Shown here: positions 1 through 8,773 of the stretch, piece after piece
Numbering within the stretch: the stretch's first letter is position 1
Layout of the letters: each line of letters starts with the position of its first letter
Source: Allobosea sp. ASV33
GTDB taxonomy: Bacteria > Pseudomonadota > Alphaproteobacteria > Rhizobiales > Beijerinckiaceae
NCBI RefSeq assembly: GCF_016428755.1
Contig: NZ_JAELTI010000007.1
Span: 1 to 64,000 of the forward strand
DNA length: 64,000 nt
Reading direction: 5' to 3'
Notes under the pieces: model-generated
Databases searched by the model: none
What the model was told of the DNA's origin: nothing
The model's input: the letters and a program-made list of their open reading frames with translations, nothing else
Position numbers and translations under genes: made by a program

Positions 1-346
1 CGCCGCCGCGCTTGGCCGTCTCGGTCAATTGCAGCGCGTCCGGGCTGCGGCCGGATTGCGAGGCGGCGATGAAGACCGCCCCGGAGAGGTCGATCTCTCC
101 ACGATAGACGGAAGCCAGGCTGGGGCCGAGCGAAGCGACCGGCAGGCCGAGCGCGCGTTCCAGCAGATATTTGCCATAGGTCATGGCATGGTCGGAGGAG
201 CCGCGGGCGCAGGTCGCGATGAAGGCGGGCTTGCGCCGGCGCAGGCGGTCGCCGAGCAGCGCCATGGCTTCGCCGTTGATGGCGATCTGGCGAGCGGCGA
301 CCTCGGCGGCTTCCGCCGCCTCGCGCGTGAGAAGGGTTTCAGGCAT
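1..346 (-). CDS. SIS-domain sugar isomerase/deaminase, partial (C-terminus beyond window)
   Basis: The visible 115 residues begin at the ATG at 346 and run off the left edge. They contain the motif ARGSSDHAMTYGKYLLE near residue 40 and AASQSGRSPDALQLTETAKR near residue 95, the phosphosugar-binding signatures of SIS domains as in NagB-II, AgaS and the GlmS isomerase half. There is no glutaminase domain before the SIS domain, so it is not a full GlmS. Members of this family deaminate amino-sugar phosphates or deglycate phosphorylated Amadori compounds. Its start overlaps the end of the PfkB kinase gene by 8 bp, so the two are probably translationally coupled and act in sequence, kinase then SIS enzyme. 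The substrate cannot be told from this fragment. Confidence 0.85.
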   Translation of the reverse strand, partial: MPETLLTREAAEAAEVAARQIAINGEAMALLGDRLRRRKPAFIATCARGSSDHAMTYGKYLLERALGLPVASLGPSLASVYRGEIDLSGAVFIAASQSGRSPDALQLTETAKRGG

Positions 347-1286
347 CGATCCGGTCATGGTTGCGCAGCAGGGCCAGGCTCATCGCGTCGACATCGCCGC
401 GGTCGAGCCGCGTCCCGGCTCCGCCGACCGAACGCACCGAGAGGGTGCCGCAGGCGATGCCCTCGGCCAGGGCTTGTTCGGCCGGGTGTCCGGCGAGCCA
501 GGCGGCGAGGAAGCCGGCATTGAAGGCGTCTCCCGCCCCGGTCGTGTCGAGAACCGGGCCGCCCTCGGGCGCTGGAAGAGGAAGGGTCGTGTCGCGCTGG
601 AACAGGCGCGCGCCGTTGCCGCCGTCCTTGATCACCACGAGGGGGAAATGGCCGGCGAGGCGACTGCCGGCTTCATCGAGGTCGTCGCAACCTGCGATGG
701 CGCGCGCTTCGGCCGCGTTGGGCAGGAAGATATCGGCGCCGGCGGTGCGCTCGATCAGGTCGGGCCGGCGGATCCAGTCGTCGTCCCAGCTCGGATCGAG
801 CGAGACGGTGAGGCCGGCGCGCTTGGCCCTGTCGATCAGGTCGGGGATCTCGGCGAGCGTCGCGAATTCGGCAATGTGGAGATGGCGCGCGGCCGGGTCG
901 GCGAGGGCGGCGTCCAGCGTCGCCGGGCGTGCGCTGCCGGCGCGGCGCGACAGGAAAGCGCGCTCGCCGTCCTGCACCATCACGACGGTCGGCTGCGGGC
1001 CGGCATCGTGCGCGCGTTCGACCCAGCGCAGATCGACGCCGCTATTGGCCAGCGCAGGTGCGAGCGTGCCGGAGAGCGGGTCCGTGCCGATGCGGGCCAG
1101 CAGGCCGGCGTGCAGGCCGAGCGCGGCGAGATGGGCTGCCGTGATGAAGCCGCCGCCGCCCGGCACGATCGCGACGGTTTCGGCGAACCGCTCCTCGCCG
1201 AGGCGCGGCATCGCGTCGAGCCCGCGGAAGACGATGTCGCAATAGAGCCGGCCGATACTGAGGACGAGGTCGCGCCCGGCGCTCAT
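339..1286 (-). CDS. PfkB-family carbohydrate kinase
   Basis: The 315-residue protein is of usual PfkB length. It has the N-terminal Gly-rich PGGGGFITAAHLAALG segment near residues 42-57 and the C-terminal signature DTTGAGDAF at 247-255, where Asp253 is the expected catalytic base and the GAGD loop the anion hole. The family phosphorylates sugars, amino sugars or nucleosides in the cytoplasm. Its ATG overlaps the stop of the ABC ATPase gene (ATGA) and its stop overlaps the SIS gene, so it belongs to the importer operon. Pairing of PfkB kinase with a SIS enzyme resembles both amino-sugar and fructosamine (FrlD/FrlB) pathways. The precise substrate is not visible. Confidence 0.85.
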   Translation of the reverse strand: MSAGRDLVLSIGRLYCDIVFRGLDAMPRLGEERFAETVAIVPGGGGFITAAHLAALGLHAGLLARIGTDPLSGTLAPALANSGVDLRWVERAHDAGPQPTVVMVQDGERAFLSRRAGSARPATLDAALADPAARHLHIAEFATLAEIPDLIDRAKRAGLTVSLDPSWDDDWIRRPDLIERTAGADIFLPNAAEARAIAGCDDLDEAGSRLAGHFPLVVIKDGGNGARLFQRDTTLPLPAPEGGPVLDTTGAGDAFNAGFLAAWLAGHPAEQALAEGIACGTLSVRSVGGAGTRLDRGDVDAMSLALLRNHDRIDA

Positions 1287-2359
1287 AGGGCGCGCTCGGT
1301 CGCGGCGTCGAACAGGCGCAGCGCGTCGATGCCGGCGCCGAGGCGGACGTCGTGGCCGACGAACGGCGGCGCCTTGGCCGGGGCCGAGGCGAGGATCAAG
1401 CCATCGCCATGCTCGACATGGACGAAGGTCTCGGACCCCAGCGGCTCGACCACCGCGACCTTGCCGGTGAGGACGAGATCGGCGGTTTCGCCGGGCGCCA
1501 GCACGCGCAGCTCCTGGGGGCGGACACCGACCAGAACCTCGGCGGGGAGTGCTGTCGGGCGCGGCGGCAGGGCGATGGTGTTGCCTGCCAGCTCCAGCTT
1601 CGCTTTGCCGTCGGCGGTGCTCGTCTTGGCCGGCAGGATGTTCATCGTCGGCGAGCCGATGAAGCGGGCGGTGAAGACGTCCGCCGGCTTCTCGTAGAGC
1701 TCCATCGGCGCGCCGACCTGGAGGATGCGGCCGTCGCGCATCACCACGATCCGGTCGGCCAGCGTCATCGCCTCGACCTGATCATGGGTGACGAAGACGA
1801 TGGTGCGGCCGAGCCGCTGGTGCAGGCGCTTGATCTCCAGCCTCATCTGCGCCCGCAATTGCGCATCGAGATTGGAGAGCGGCTCGTCGAACAGGAAGGC
1901 GGCGGGGTCGCGCACCATGGCGCGGCCGATGGCGACGCGCTGGCGCTGGCCGCCGGACAGGGCCGAGGGCTTGCGCTCCAGTAGCGGCTCAAGGCCGAGG
2001 ATGCGGGCGGTCTCCTCGATCCGGCGGCGCTTCTCGGCCTTGTCGAGCTTCGCCGTATAGAGGCCGAAGCCGATATTCTCGGCGACGCTCATATGCGGGT
2101 AGATCGCGTAGTTCTGGAACACCATGGCGATGTTCCGCTCCTTCGGCTCCAGCCGGTTCACGGGCCGGTCGGCGATGGTGATGGTGCCGCCGTCGATCTC
2201 CTCAAGACCGGCGATCATGCGCAAAGTCGTCGACTTGCCACAGCCGGACGGGCCGACGAAGACGACGAATTCGCCGTCCTCGATCGTCAGGTCGATGCCG
2301 TGGACGACCTGCGTCTTGCCGTAGCGCTTGACCAGCCCCTGAAGCTCGATACCCGCCAT
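1283..2359 (-). CDS. ABC transporter ATP-binding protein (MalK/UgpC type)
   Basis: The 358-residue protein has Walker A GPSGCGKST (36-44), the signature LSGGQRQR (134-141), Walker B FLFDEP (155-160) followed by the D-loop SNLDAQ, and a VTHDQVEAM H-loop near 192. Behind the ATPase there is a C-terminal regulatory extension of about 120 residues, as in carbohydrate importers of the CUT1 class. It should energise uptake by the two permeases and the binding protein encoded upstream at 3879-6950. The argininosuccinate-lyase-like gene lies between it and the permeases, with an ATGA overlap at 2359. Assignment to the class is firm; the transported sugar is unknown. Confidence 0.93.
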   Translation of the reverse strand: MAGIELQGLVKRYGKTQVVHGIDLTIEDGEFVVFVGPSGCGKSTTLRMIAGLEEIDGGTITIADRPVNRLEPKERNIAMVFQNYAIYPHMSVAENIGFGLYTAKLDKAEKRRRIEETARILGLEPLLERKPSALSGGQRQRVAIGRAMVRDPAAFLFDEPLSNLDAQLRAQMRLEIKRLHQRLGRTIVFVTHDQVEAMTLADRIVVMRDGRILQVGAPMELYEKPADVFTARFIGSPTMNILPAKTSTADGKAKLELAGNTIALPPRPTALPAEVLVGVRPQELRVLAPGETADLVLTGKVAVVEPLGSETFVHVEHGDGLILASAPAKAPPFVGHDVRLGAGIDALRLFDAATERAL

Positions 2360-3873
2360 CAGGCTGCTCCCATCAGATCCGCGAAGGCGGCATCGAGTTC
2401 ATGGCGCGCGGAAGCCTCGCGCGCGGCGGTTGCGGTCGCGGCGAGGCCGGCTGCCACCAGCACGCCGCGATAGCCGGCGAAGGCGGCGGCGAGAGCCTGC
2501 GGCCCCGGCCCGCCGAAGCGCTCGCGCACCGCGACGAAATGCTCGGGCGAAACGGCCTCAGTGAAGGCGGCCTCGTTCAATTCCGGCTCGCGGCCGGCAT
2601 GTTCCTGGAAGGCCTTGCGGAACGGGGCATAGCCGTCGCGCGGCAGGTCGCCATCGGCCGCGACCACGGCACGCGCGACATCGGCGGCGATCTCATGGGC
2701 GGTGCGGAAGGAGAGGCCCTCCGAACGGACCAGCGTGTCGGCGAGCTCAGTGATGGTGATGCAGGAGCGGCGGATGTTCTCAGCCACGCGGCGGCCGTCG
2801 ACCTGGAGCGCCGGCAGCAGCGCGGCGAGGAGGCCGAGCACGCGCTCGCCCGTCGCGAAGGCCTGGTAGCCGGCCTCGTTGGTTTCGCCCTCGGCGTCGT
2901 TCATGTCGGTAAAGGGCGTGTTGTGGACGATGTCCCTGACCATCCGGGCGCGTGCCATCGCCTGCGAGGCGAGGTGGCGCAGATGCTCGATCGGAACGGG
3001 ATTGCGCTTCTGCGGCATGATCGAGGAGATCTGCACGAAGGCATTGGGCACATAGAGCTGGCCGACCTCGAAGGCGGTCCAGACCTGCAGATCCTGGATC
3101 AGGCGGCCGAGATGCAGGAAGACGAGTTCGAGCGCGCTATAGGTTGCGGTGAGGTAGTCGATCGCGGCGATGCAGCCATAGGAATTCTGCAGCGGGCCGG
3201 AAAAGCCGAGCAGATGCGCGACGCGGGCGCGGTCCAGCGGGAAGCCCGAGGTGGTGATCGCGGCGGCGCCCATCGGCGAGAGATCGAGCAGGGCACGCGC
3301 CTGCACCAGCCGCTCATGGTCGCGCAGCATCACCTCGATGGCGGCCGAAAGGTAATGGCCGAAGGTGGTCGGCTGGGCCGGTTGGCCATGGGTATAGGCG
3401 ACGATCAGCGTCGCCTTCTCGCGCTCGGCGAGGTCGAGCGTCGCGGTGATCAGCGCGCGCAGAAGGCCGGCCATATGGTCGAGCCGCGGCTTGAGCGCTA
3501 GCTTGAACAGCGTGTGGTCGATATCGTTGCGCGAGCGGCCGGTATGGAGGCGCCCGGCATCGTCGGCCGGCAGGCGCTTCTTCAGCTCGGCCTCGATCAG
3601 GAAGAAGTAATCCTCGACCGTGCCGTCATAGCGCAGCGCCGCCGGGTCGATCTCGGCATCGATGGCGTCGAGCGCGCGGGCAATGCGGCCGGCTGTGGCG
3701 CGCGGCAGGATGCCGGTCTCCGCGAGCATGACGAGATGGGCGCGGTCGATGGCGCGGAAGCTCTGGACATGATGAGTCTTCGCGCCGTCGAAGAGCGGGC
3801 GCAGCACGGTCTCCTTGTAGACGGGATCGGGAAAGACGGACGTGTCGGCCGTCCGCGGATCGGTTTTCGTCAT
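2359..3873 (-). CDS. Argininosuccinate lyase-like C-N lyase
   Basis: Starting at the ATG at 3873 gives 504 residues; the open frame extends further upstream but into the permease gene. The three conserved blocks of the fumarase/argininosuccinate lyase superfamily are present: HTGRSRND (110-117), THGQPAQP (161-168, the catalytic His block) and SSIMPQKRNP (283-292, the serine-bearing signature loop). Such enzymes split a C-N bond to release fumarate. The gene sits inside a sugar importer operon between permease and ATPase genes, not with arginine biosynthesis genes. It may therefore act on an N-substituted aspartate conjugate, as EDDS lyase of Chelativorans does, rather than on argininosuccinate. 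That substrate idea is inference. Confidence 0.85.
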   Translation of the reverse strand: MTKTDPRTADTSVFPDPVYKETVLRPLFDGAKTHHVQSFRAIDRAHLVMLAETGILPRATAGRIARALDAIDAEIDPAALRYDGTVEDYFFLIEAELKKRLPADDAGRLHTGRSRNDIDHTLFKLALKPRLDHMAGLLRALITATLDLAEREKATLIVAYTHGQPAQPTTFGHYLSAAIEVMLRDHERLVQARALLDLSPMGAAAITTSGFPLDRARVAHLLGFSGPLQNSYGCIAAIDYLTATYSALELVFLHLGRLIQDLQVWTAFEVGQLYVPNAFVQISSIMPQKRNPVPIEHLRHLASQAMARARMVRDIVHNTPFTDMNDAEGETNEAGYQAFATGERVLGLLAALLPALQVDGRRVAENIRRSCITITELADTLVRSEGLSFRTAHEIAADVARAVVAADGDLPRDGYAPFRKAFQEHAGREPELNEAAFTEAVSPEHFVAVRERFGGPGPQALAAAFAGYRGVLVAAGLAATATAAREASARHELDAAFADLMGAA

Positions 3874-3878
3874 GGCAA

Positions 3879-4718
3879 TCAGCCCTTGAGACCGGCGAGG
3901 ACCACGCCGCGCACGATATAGCGCTGGAGCAGCAGGAAGACGGTCAGCGTCGGCAGGGTCGCGAGCGCGGCGCCGGTCATGATCAATTCCCACTGGACCT
4001 GCGATTCCACCGCGAAGCTCGTGAGCCCGACCGGCAAGGTGTAGAGCTCCTTGGAGGTCGTCACGATCAGCGGCCAGATGAAGGCGGTCCAGTTGCTGAG
4101 GAAGGTGAAGATCGCCAACGCCGAGAGCGCCGGCGTCACCAGCGGCAGGGCGATGCGCCAGAAGATCGCGAACTCGTTGAGGCCGTCGATGCGCGCAGCT
4201 TCGAGGAAGTCGTTCGGCACGGTCTCGAAGAACTGCTTCATCAGGAAGGTGCCGAAGGCCGTCATCATGCCCGGGAACATGATGCCCCAGTAGCTGTCGA
4301 GCCAGCCGAAGTTCTTGGCCATGACGTACCAGGGGATAACCAGCATCTCGGTCGGGATCATCAGCGTCGAGAGGATGGCGATGAAGACGAGATAGCGGCC
4401 GCGGAACTGGAATTTCGCGAGGGTGTAGCCGACGAGGCTGTCGAAGAAGACGTTCGAGAGCGTGACCGCCACCGCGATGCCGAAGGAATTGGCGAACCAG
4501 CGCAGGAAGCGGCCGTCCGAGAGCACGGTCACGTAGTTGCTCAGCGTCGGATGGGCCGGGAAGAAGGCGAGATCGTAGATCTCGGAGGAATCCTTCAGCG
4601 AGGTCGCGAACATGAAGGCGAGCGGCGTCACCATCAGCAGGCCGCCGCCGAAGAGCAGCAGCCAGGCGATGATGCGGCCGGGCTCGATGCGCAGGGCCAT
4701 GGGGGAGGCGGCGCTCAT
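3879..4718 (-). CDS. ABC sugar permease, MalG/UgpE type
   Basis: The 279-residue inner-membrane protein begins at the ATG at 4718, which overlaps the stop of the other permease gene (ATGA). It has an N-terminal hydrophobic segment, a periplasmic stretch beginning with TSLKDSSEIYD, several membrane helices, and the EAA loop EAARIDGLNEFAIFWRIALP that contacts the ATPase. Length and order match the second permease of CUT1 importers. It pairs with the permease at 4718-5659, the ATPase at 1283-2359 and the binding protein at 5691-6950. Confidence 0.92.
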   Translation of the reverse strand: MSAASPMALRIEPGRIIAWLLLFGGGLLMVTPLAFMFATSLKDSSEIYDLAFFPAHPTLSNYVTVLSDGRFLRWFANSFGIAVAVTLSNVFFDSLVGYTLAKFQFRGRYLVFIAILSTLMIPTEMLVIPWYVMAKNFGWLDSYWGIMFPGMMTAFGTFLMKQFFETVPNDFLEAARIDGLNEFAIFWRIALPLVTPALSALAIFTFLSNWTAFIWPLIVTTSKELYTLPVGLTSFAVESQVQWELIMTGAALATLPTLTVFLLLQRYIVRGVVLAGLKG

Positions 4719-5659
4719 CAGCGGTCTTTCAGCAGCCTGAGCTGCAGCAGCGAGACCACGAGCAGCACGAGGAAAAGCACGACGGTCTGGGCTGCGGCAT
4801 AGCCCATGTCGAAGGAGGAGAAGGCCGTCTGGTAGATCATCAGCACGAGCGGCTTGGTCGCGTTGAGCGGCCCGCCGGGGTCGCTGCTCGTCTGGCTGGT
4901 CATGTTGTAGACCTGATCGAAGATTCGCAGGAAGCCGATCGAGGAGAAGACGACGAGGAAGACGATCGTCGGCTTGAGCAACGGCAGTGTGATCCGCCGC
5001 AGGATCGTTCCGTTCGAGACGCCGTCGATGCGGGCGGCCTCGTAATAGGTCGTCGGAATGGCGCGCAGGCCCGCCATGAAGATCACCACCTGGAAGCCGA
5101 GGCCGGCCCAGATGGCGGGCGCCAGCACGGCCGGCAGCGATTGCGTCGTCGAGCGCAAGAAGGGCTGCTGGGCGATGCCGATGCCGGCGAGCAGGTTGTT
5201 GAACAGGCCGATCGGCACCGGCTGGTAAAACCAGCGCCAGACCCAGGCCATCGCCGCGGCGGTCGTCAGGAAGGGCAGGAAATACAGCGCCCGGATGAAA
5301 CCGTGCAGGACGCGCACGCGGTCGAGATGGTAGGCGATGGTGAAGGCGAGCAGCAGGCTGATCGGCGTGCCCAGCAGCAGGTAGAGCGCCGTGTTGCCGA
5401 AGACCTTCCAGAACACGGGATCGGCAAGGAGGCGCTTGAAGTTGGCCAGCCCGACAAAGGAGGGCTTGGTCAGGAGGTTCCAGTTGGTCGTGGAAATCCA
5501 GAAGGCTTCCAGCGTCGGATAGAAGCGCACCACCGCATAGAACAGCACCGGCACGGCCAGGAAGGACCAAGCCCAGAGGACCTGCTTCTGACGCATGCCG
5601 AGGCCCGAGAAGAGACGGGTGCCGGATCGCGCATCGACACGAGACGAAGAGGCATTCAT
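4718..5659 (-). CDS. ABC sugar permease, MalF/UgpA type
   Basis: The 313-residue protein has about six membrane helices, beginning with a hydrophobic stretch near residues 30-50. The EAA loop reads YYEAARIDGVSNGTILRRIT. It is the first permease of a CUT1-type importer and lies 31 bp downstream of the binding-protein gene. The ATGA junction with the next permease suggests equimolar translation. The substrate is probably a sugar or amino-sugar derivative, judging from the kinase and SIS enzyme in the same operon. Confidence 0.92.
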   Translation of the reverse strand: MNASSSRVDARSGTRLFSGLGMRQKQVLWAWSFLAVPVLFYAVVRFYPTLEAFWISTTNWNLLTKPSFVGLANFKRLLADPVFWKVFGNTALYLLLGTPISLLLAFTIAYHLDRVRVLHGFIRALYFLPFLTTAAAMAWVWRWFYQPVPIGLFNNLLAGIGIAQQPFLRSTTQSLPAVLAPAIWAGLGFQVVIFMAGLRAIPTTYYEAARIDGVSNGTILRRITLPLLKPTIVFLVVFSSIGFLRIFDQVYNMTSQTSSDPGGPLNATKPLVLMIYQTAFSSFDMGYAAAQTVVLFLVLLVVSLLQLRLLKDR

Positions 5660-5690
5660 CGCGACAATCCGATCCGGCGCCCGACCAACA

Positions 5691-6950
5691 TCACTTCTTG
5701 TAGAAGCGGTCGAGGATGGGCTGCTCGGCCTTGGCGGCTTCGGCGAGCGCGGCCTTGGCGTCCTGGTTCTGCAGCAGCACGCGGTTGAGCATGTCGAGCG
5801 AGACCTGGCGCTGGGCCATCTCGTCGACGAAGACGGTGGCGTAGGAGTAGTTGAGCGCCTTGAGGAACGGCCCGTAGATCGGGTGGTTCAGGTTCTTCTC
5901 GGTCTCGGCAGCCGCCTTGCGCGCCGGCAATTCGCCGACGGTCTCGAGCCAGAGCTGCATCGCCTCGGGCGTGGTGACGAAGGCGAGGAACTTCTTGGCC
6001 GCTTCCAGCTTCTCGCCGGTCGGCTTCGTGGTGATGCCGTTGACCCAATAGCTGGCGAAATTCGCCTTCTTGCCGTCGGCCGAGGCCGGAAGCTCGGCGA
6101 CGCCCCATTCGAAGGCCTTGATGCCGCCGAAGGCGCCGAGACGGAAGGAGCCGTCGATCGTCATCGCGGCGCGGCCGGCGCGGAAGGCGGCCTGGCCCTC
6201 GTCCATGAAGCCGACCTGGCCGACCTTGTGGACGCGCTGGAGATCGGCATACCAGTTCAGCGACTTGGCACCGGCCTCGCTGTCATAGGTCACCTTCTTG
6301 TTGTCGTCGCTATAGGGCGCGCCGCCGTTCTGGCGCAGCAGCGTCTCGCGCCACCAATGGTAGTCCTGGCCGGGGAAGTCGAGCGTGATGCCGGCGGAGA
6401 GCATGTTGCCGGCGCCGTCGCGCTTGGTCGTCTTCTTGGCGAAATCGAGCAGTTCGTCGACGGTCTTGGGCGGCGTGTTCGGGTCGAGCCCCGCCTCCTG
6501 GAAGAGCTTCTTGTTGTAGAATAGCGCGAGCGAGCGCACCGCCGTCGGCAGCGCGTAATACTCGCCGTCGCGCTTCATCGCCGAGACGATCGGATAGAAT
6601 TCCTTCTCGATCATCGCGGGCGGGAAGGCGTCGCGCGGCAGCGGCTGGATGAACTTGGCGCCGACGAAATTGTCGAGCCAGCCATAGAAGAGCTGCACGA
6701 CGTCCGGGCCCTGGCCGGCCGGCATCGCCGCGGCGATCTTGGTCTGGTAGTCGGCATAGGGGAAGGTCGTCTGCTTGACCTTGATATTCGGGTTGGCGGC
6801 CTCGAAGCGCTTGATCAGCTCGGTCATCGCCTTGACGCGCGCGTCGAAGACATACTGCCAGTATTCGATCTCGACGGTCTGCGCCTTCGCGCCGGCGACC
6901 GCGCCGACCGAGACCATCAGACCCAACAGCATCCCGCGTAGACCGCGCAT
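5691..6950 (-). CDS. Extracellular sugar-binding protein of ABC importer
   Basis: The preferred start is the ATG at 6950, giving 419 residues that open with a clean Sec signal peptide (MRGLRGMLLGLMVSVGAVAG, cleavage after AKA). An upstream in-frame start would place 23 charged residues before it. The mature protein begins VEIEYWQYVFDARVKAMTEL and continues with QTKIAAAMPAGQGPDVVQLF, typical of family 1 solute-binding proteins. It should capture the ligand in the periplasm for the two permeases that follow. It is the promoter-proximal gene of the operon, and the ROK regulator is divergent with a shared 165-bp control region. Confidence 0.92.
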   Translation of the reverse strand: MRGLRGMLLGLMVSVGAVAGAKAQTVEIEYWQYVFDARVKAMTELIKRFEAANPNIKVKQTTFPYADYQTKIAAAMPAGQGPDVVQLFYGWLDNFVGAKFIQPLPRDAFPPAMIEKEFYPIVSAMKRDGEYYALPTAVRSLALFYNKKLFQEAGLDPNTPPKTVDELLDFAKKTTKRDGAGNMLSAGITLDFPGQDYHWWRETLLRQNGGAPYSDDNKKVTYDSEAGAKSLNWYADLQRVHKVGQVGFMDEGQAAFRAGRAAMTIDGSFRLGAFGGIKAFEWGVAELPASADGKKANFASYWVNGITTKPTGEKLEAAKKFLAFVTTPEAMQLWLETVGELPARKAAAETEKNLNHPIYGPFLKALNYSYATVFVDEMAQRQVSLDMLNRVLLQNQDAKAALAEAAKAEQPILDRFYKK

Positions 6951-7050
6951 GACCCTCTCCCCTGATTTCAGCGTCCTCCGTCCCTGCCGGCGGACGGCAT
7001 TCGGGAGGCTCGCCGGCATCGTCGTCTCGTCGGCCCTCGGCTGTCAATCG

Positions 7051-7075
7051 ATTAATTCACTTGAGTTGGATTAAT
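7051..7075. promoter_or_regulatory. Candidate ROK-regulator operator
   Basis: Two ATTAAT half sites at 7051-7056 and 7070-7075 are separated by 13 bp inside an AT-rich stretch of an otherwise GC-rich region. Because each half is self-complementary they form an inverted repeat. The site lies between the importer operon (start 6950) and the divergent ROK gene (start 7116). Operators of NagC/Mlc-type ROK repressors are spaced AT-rich inverted repeats, so this is the natural candidate for control of both directions. It has not been compared with other genomes. Confidence 0.45.
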
Positions 7076-7115
7076 TGCCGGAGCAGGCTGTTTGCCCGCC
7101 CTTGCGTGACCGCCT

Positions 7116-8357
7116 ATGCCGAACCGTCCCGTCCCTCCCTCCCGCAGCGTCGCCGTCGGCACCAATCCCGAGCGGACGCGCAGCCATAACCGCCGCGTGG
7201 TGCTGGAAACCGTGCGCCAGCACGGGCAGCTCGGCCGCTCCGACATCGCGGTGCTGACGAAGCTTACGGCGCAGGCGGTCTCCAACATCGTCGCCGAGCT
7301 GGTCGAAGAGGGGTTCCTAACCGAGCTCGGCCGGCGCCGCACGGCGCGGGGCCAGCCCCCGGTGGAGTTCGCGGTGAATCCCGAGGGCGGGATGACGGCC
7401 GGCATGGAGATCGCGGCCGATCACGTCACCACCGTGCTCGTCGACCTCGCCGGGCGGATCAGGGCGCAGCGCATCGCCCCGCTCGCGGATACGACGGTTG
7501 CGGGCGTGCAGAAGACCGCCGCGGCAGAGCTGGCAGCGGTGCGGCGCGAAGCCGGCCTGCCAGAGCGCCTGCTCGGCTGCGGCGTGGTGATGCCCGGCCC
7601 CTTCGAGATCGAAGGCATGAACTCGGTCGGCACCTCGCCCTTGCCGGGCTGGGCCGGGCAGGATGCGGCGCAGCTTCTGCAAGACGCTCTGAACACGCCG
7701 GTCGTGATCGAGAACGACGCCAATGCGGCCGCGGTGGGCGAGCATCTCCATGGCCTCGGCCGCAACCTGCGCCATTTCTGCCAGATCTATTTCGGCGCCG
7801 GTCTCGGTCTCGGCGTCATCGTCGCCGGCCAGCCTTATCGCGGGGCCTTCGGCAATGCCGGCGAAATCGGCCATATTCCCGTGGTACGGGACGGGCGCGC
7901 CTGCGCTTGCGGCGGGCATGGCTGCCTGGAACGCTACGCCTCCTTCCATGCGCTGGCGGAGACCTTGCGCGAGGCCGGTATTGCCGGGGTTGGGCCGGAG
8001 GAGGTCGCGCGCCTGCATGCGCAAGGGCATCCCGCCTTGTCCGGCTGGATCGCGGAGGCGGCCGGACTATTGGCGCCCGTCGTGACGATGCTAGAGAACC
8101 TGTTCGATCCGGAGACCGTCATCCTCGGCGGCGAGATGCCGGATACGGTGATCGACGCGCTGATCGCGGGGATGGCGCCCCTGCCGATCTCGGTAGCGAA
8201 CCGTCCGGGGCGGACGATCCCGCGCGTCCAGAGGGGCGGGACCGGGCGTTTGACGGCAGCGCTCGGCGCGGCGGCGCTGCCCTTGCTCGACACGATGACG
8301 CCGAAGCTCGACCGCGTCAGCCTGACGGCGGAGGCGCCTGTCCCGGCTTCGAACTGA
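7116..8357 (+). CDS. ROK-family transcriptional regulator (NagC/XylR type)
   Basis: The 413-residue protein has an N-terminal winged helix-turn-helix (about 24-75, LGRSDIAVLTKLTAQAVSNIVAELV) and a ROK sugar-kinase-like domain. Visible ROK motifs are ENDANAAAVGE (199-209), GEIGHIPV (249-256) and the zinc-binding CACGGHGCLE (263-272) with His253 before it. Such proteins bind a sugar or sugar phosphate and release an operator. It is divergently transcribed from the importer operon and most likely represses it. The DNA-binding domain argues against it being only a kinase. Confidence 0.9.
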   Translation: MPNRPVPPSRSVAVGTNPERTRSHNRRVVLETVRQHGQLGRSDIAVLTKLTAQAVSNIVAELVEEGFLTELGRRRTARGQPPVEFAVNPEGGMTAGMEIAADHVTTVLVDLAGRIRAQRIAPLADTTVAGVQKTAAAELAAVRREAGLPERLLGCGVVMPGPFEIEGMNSVGTSPLPGWAGQDAAQLLQDALNTPVVIENDANAAAVGEHLHGLGRNLRHFCQIYFGAGLGLGVIVAGQPYRGAFGNAGEIGHIPVVRDGRACACGGHGCLERYASFHALAETLREAGIAGVGPEEVARLHAQGHPALSGWIAEAAGLLAPVVTMLENLFDPETVILGGEMPDTVIDALIAGMAPLPISVANRPGRTIPRVQRGGTGRLTAALGAAALPLLDTMTPKLDRVSLTAEAPVPASN

Positions 8358-8406
8358 CTGGGCAAGGCCAGCGGTGGGCAACCGCCGGCCCTTGGTCCAG
8401 GGCGGC

Positions 8407-8751
8407 TCAGCGTGCGGCGGTGACCACGATCTCGATCATTGCGCCGCCGCCGAGATCGGCGACGCCGACGGTCGCGCGGGTCGGCATGTCATCGCCGAAG
8501 AAGCCGGTCCAGGCGGCGTCCATCTCCTTCTTCTGGGAGAGGTCGGTGACGAAGATCTGCGCGGCGACGATCGCCTTGCGGTCGAGCCCGACCTCGCCGA
8601 GATAGCCCTCGATCTTGCCGAGGATGTTCTGCGTCTGCGGACCCATCGACTGCTTGGTGTCGTCGGCGATGACGCCGCCGACGAAGACGAGATTGCCGGT
8701 CTCGACGATGCGGTTCTGGATGGGCGTGCGGATGGAGCGCTTGATGGCCAT
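8407..8751 (-). CDS. RidA/YjgF-family enamine/imine deaminase
   Basis: The ATG at 8751 yields 114 residues that align as a whole with the family: NRIVETGNLVFVGGVIADD at the start, GPQTQNILGKIEGYLGEVGL in the middle and PTRATVGVADLGGGAMIEIVV at the end. RidA proteins hydrolyse reactive enamine/imine intermediates such as those formed by amino-acid dehydrogenases. It is the last gene of an operon of FAD-linked oxidoreductases, which fits removal of the imines they produce. The upstream in-frame extension overlaps the neighbouring oxidase gene and looks non-coding. Confidence 0.9.
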   Translation of the reverse strand: MAIKRSIRTPIQNRIVETGNLVFVGGVIADDTKQSMGPQTQNILGKIEGYLGEVGLDRKAIVAAQIFVTDLSQKKEMDAAWTGFFGDDMPTRATVGVADLGGGAMIEIVVTAAR

Positions 8752-8773
8752 GGATGGTCTCCTCGGGTTAAAT

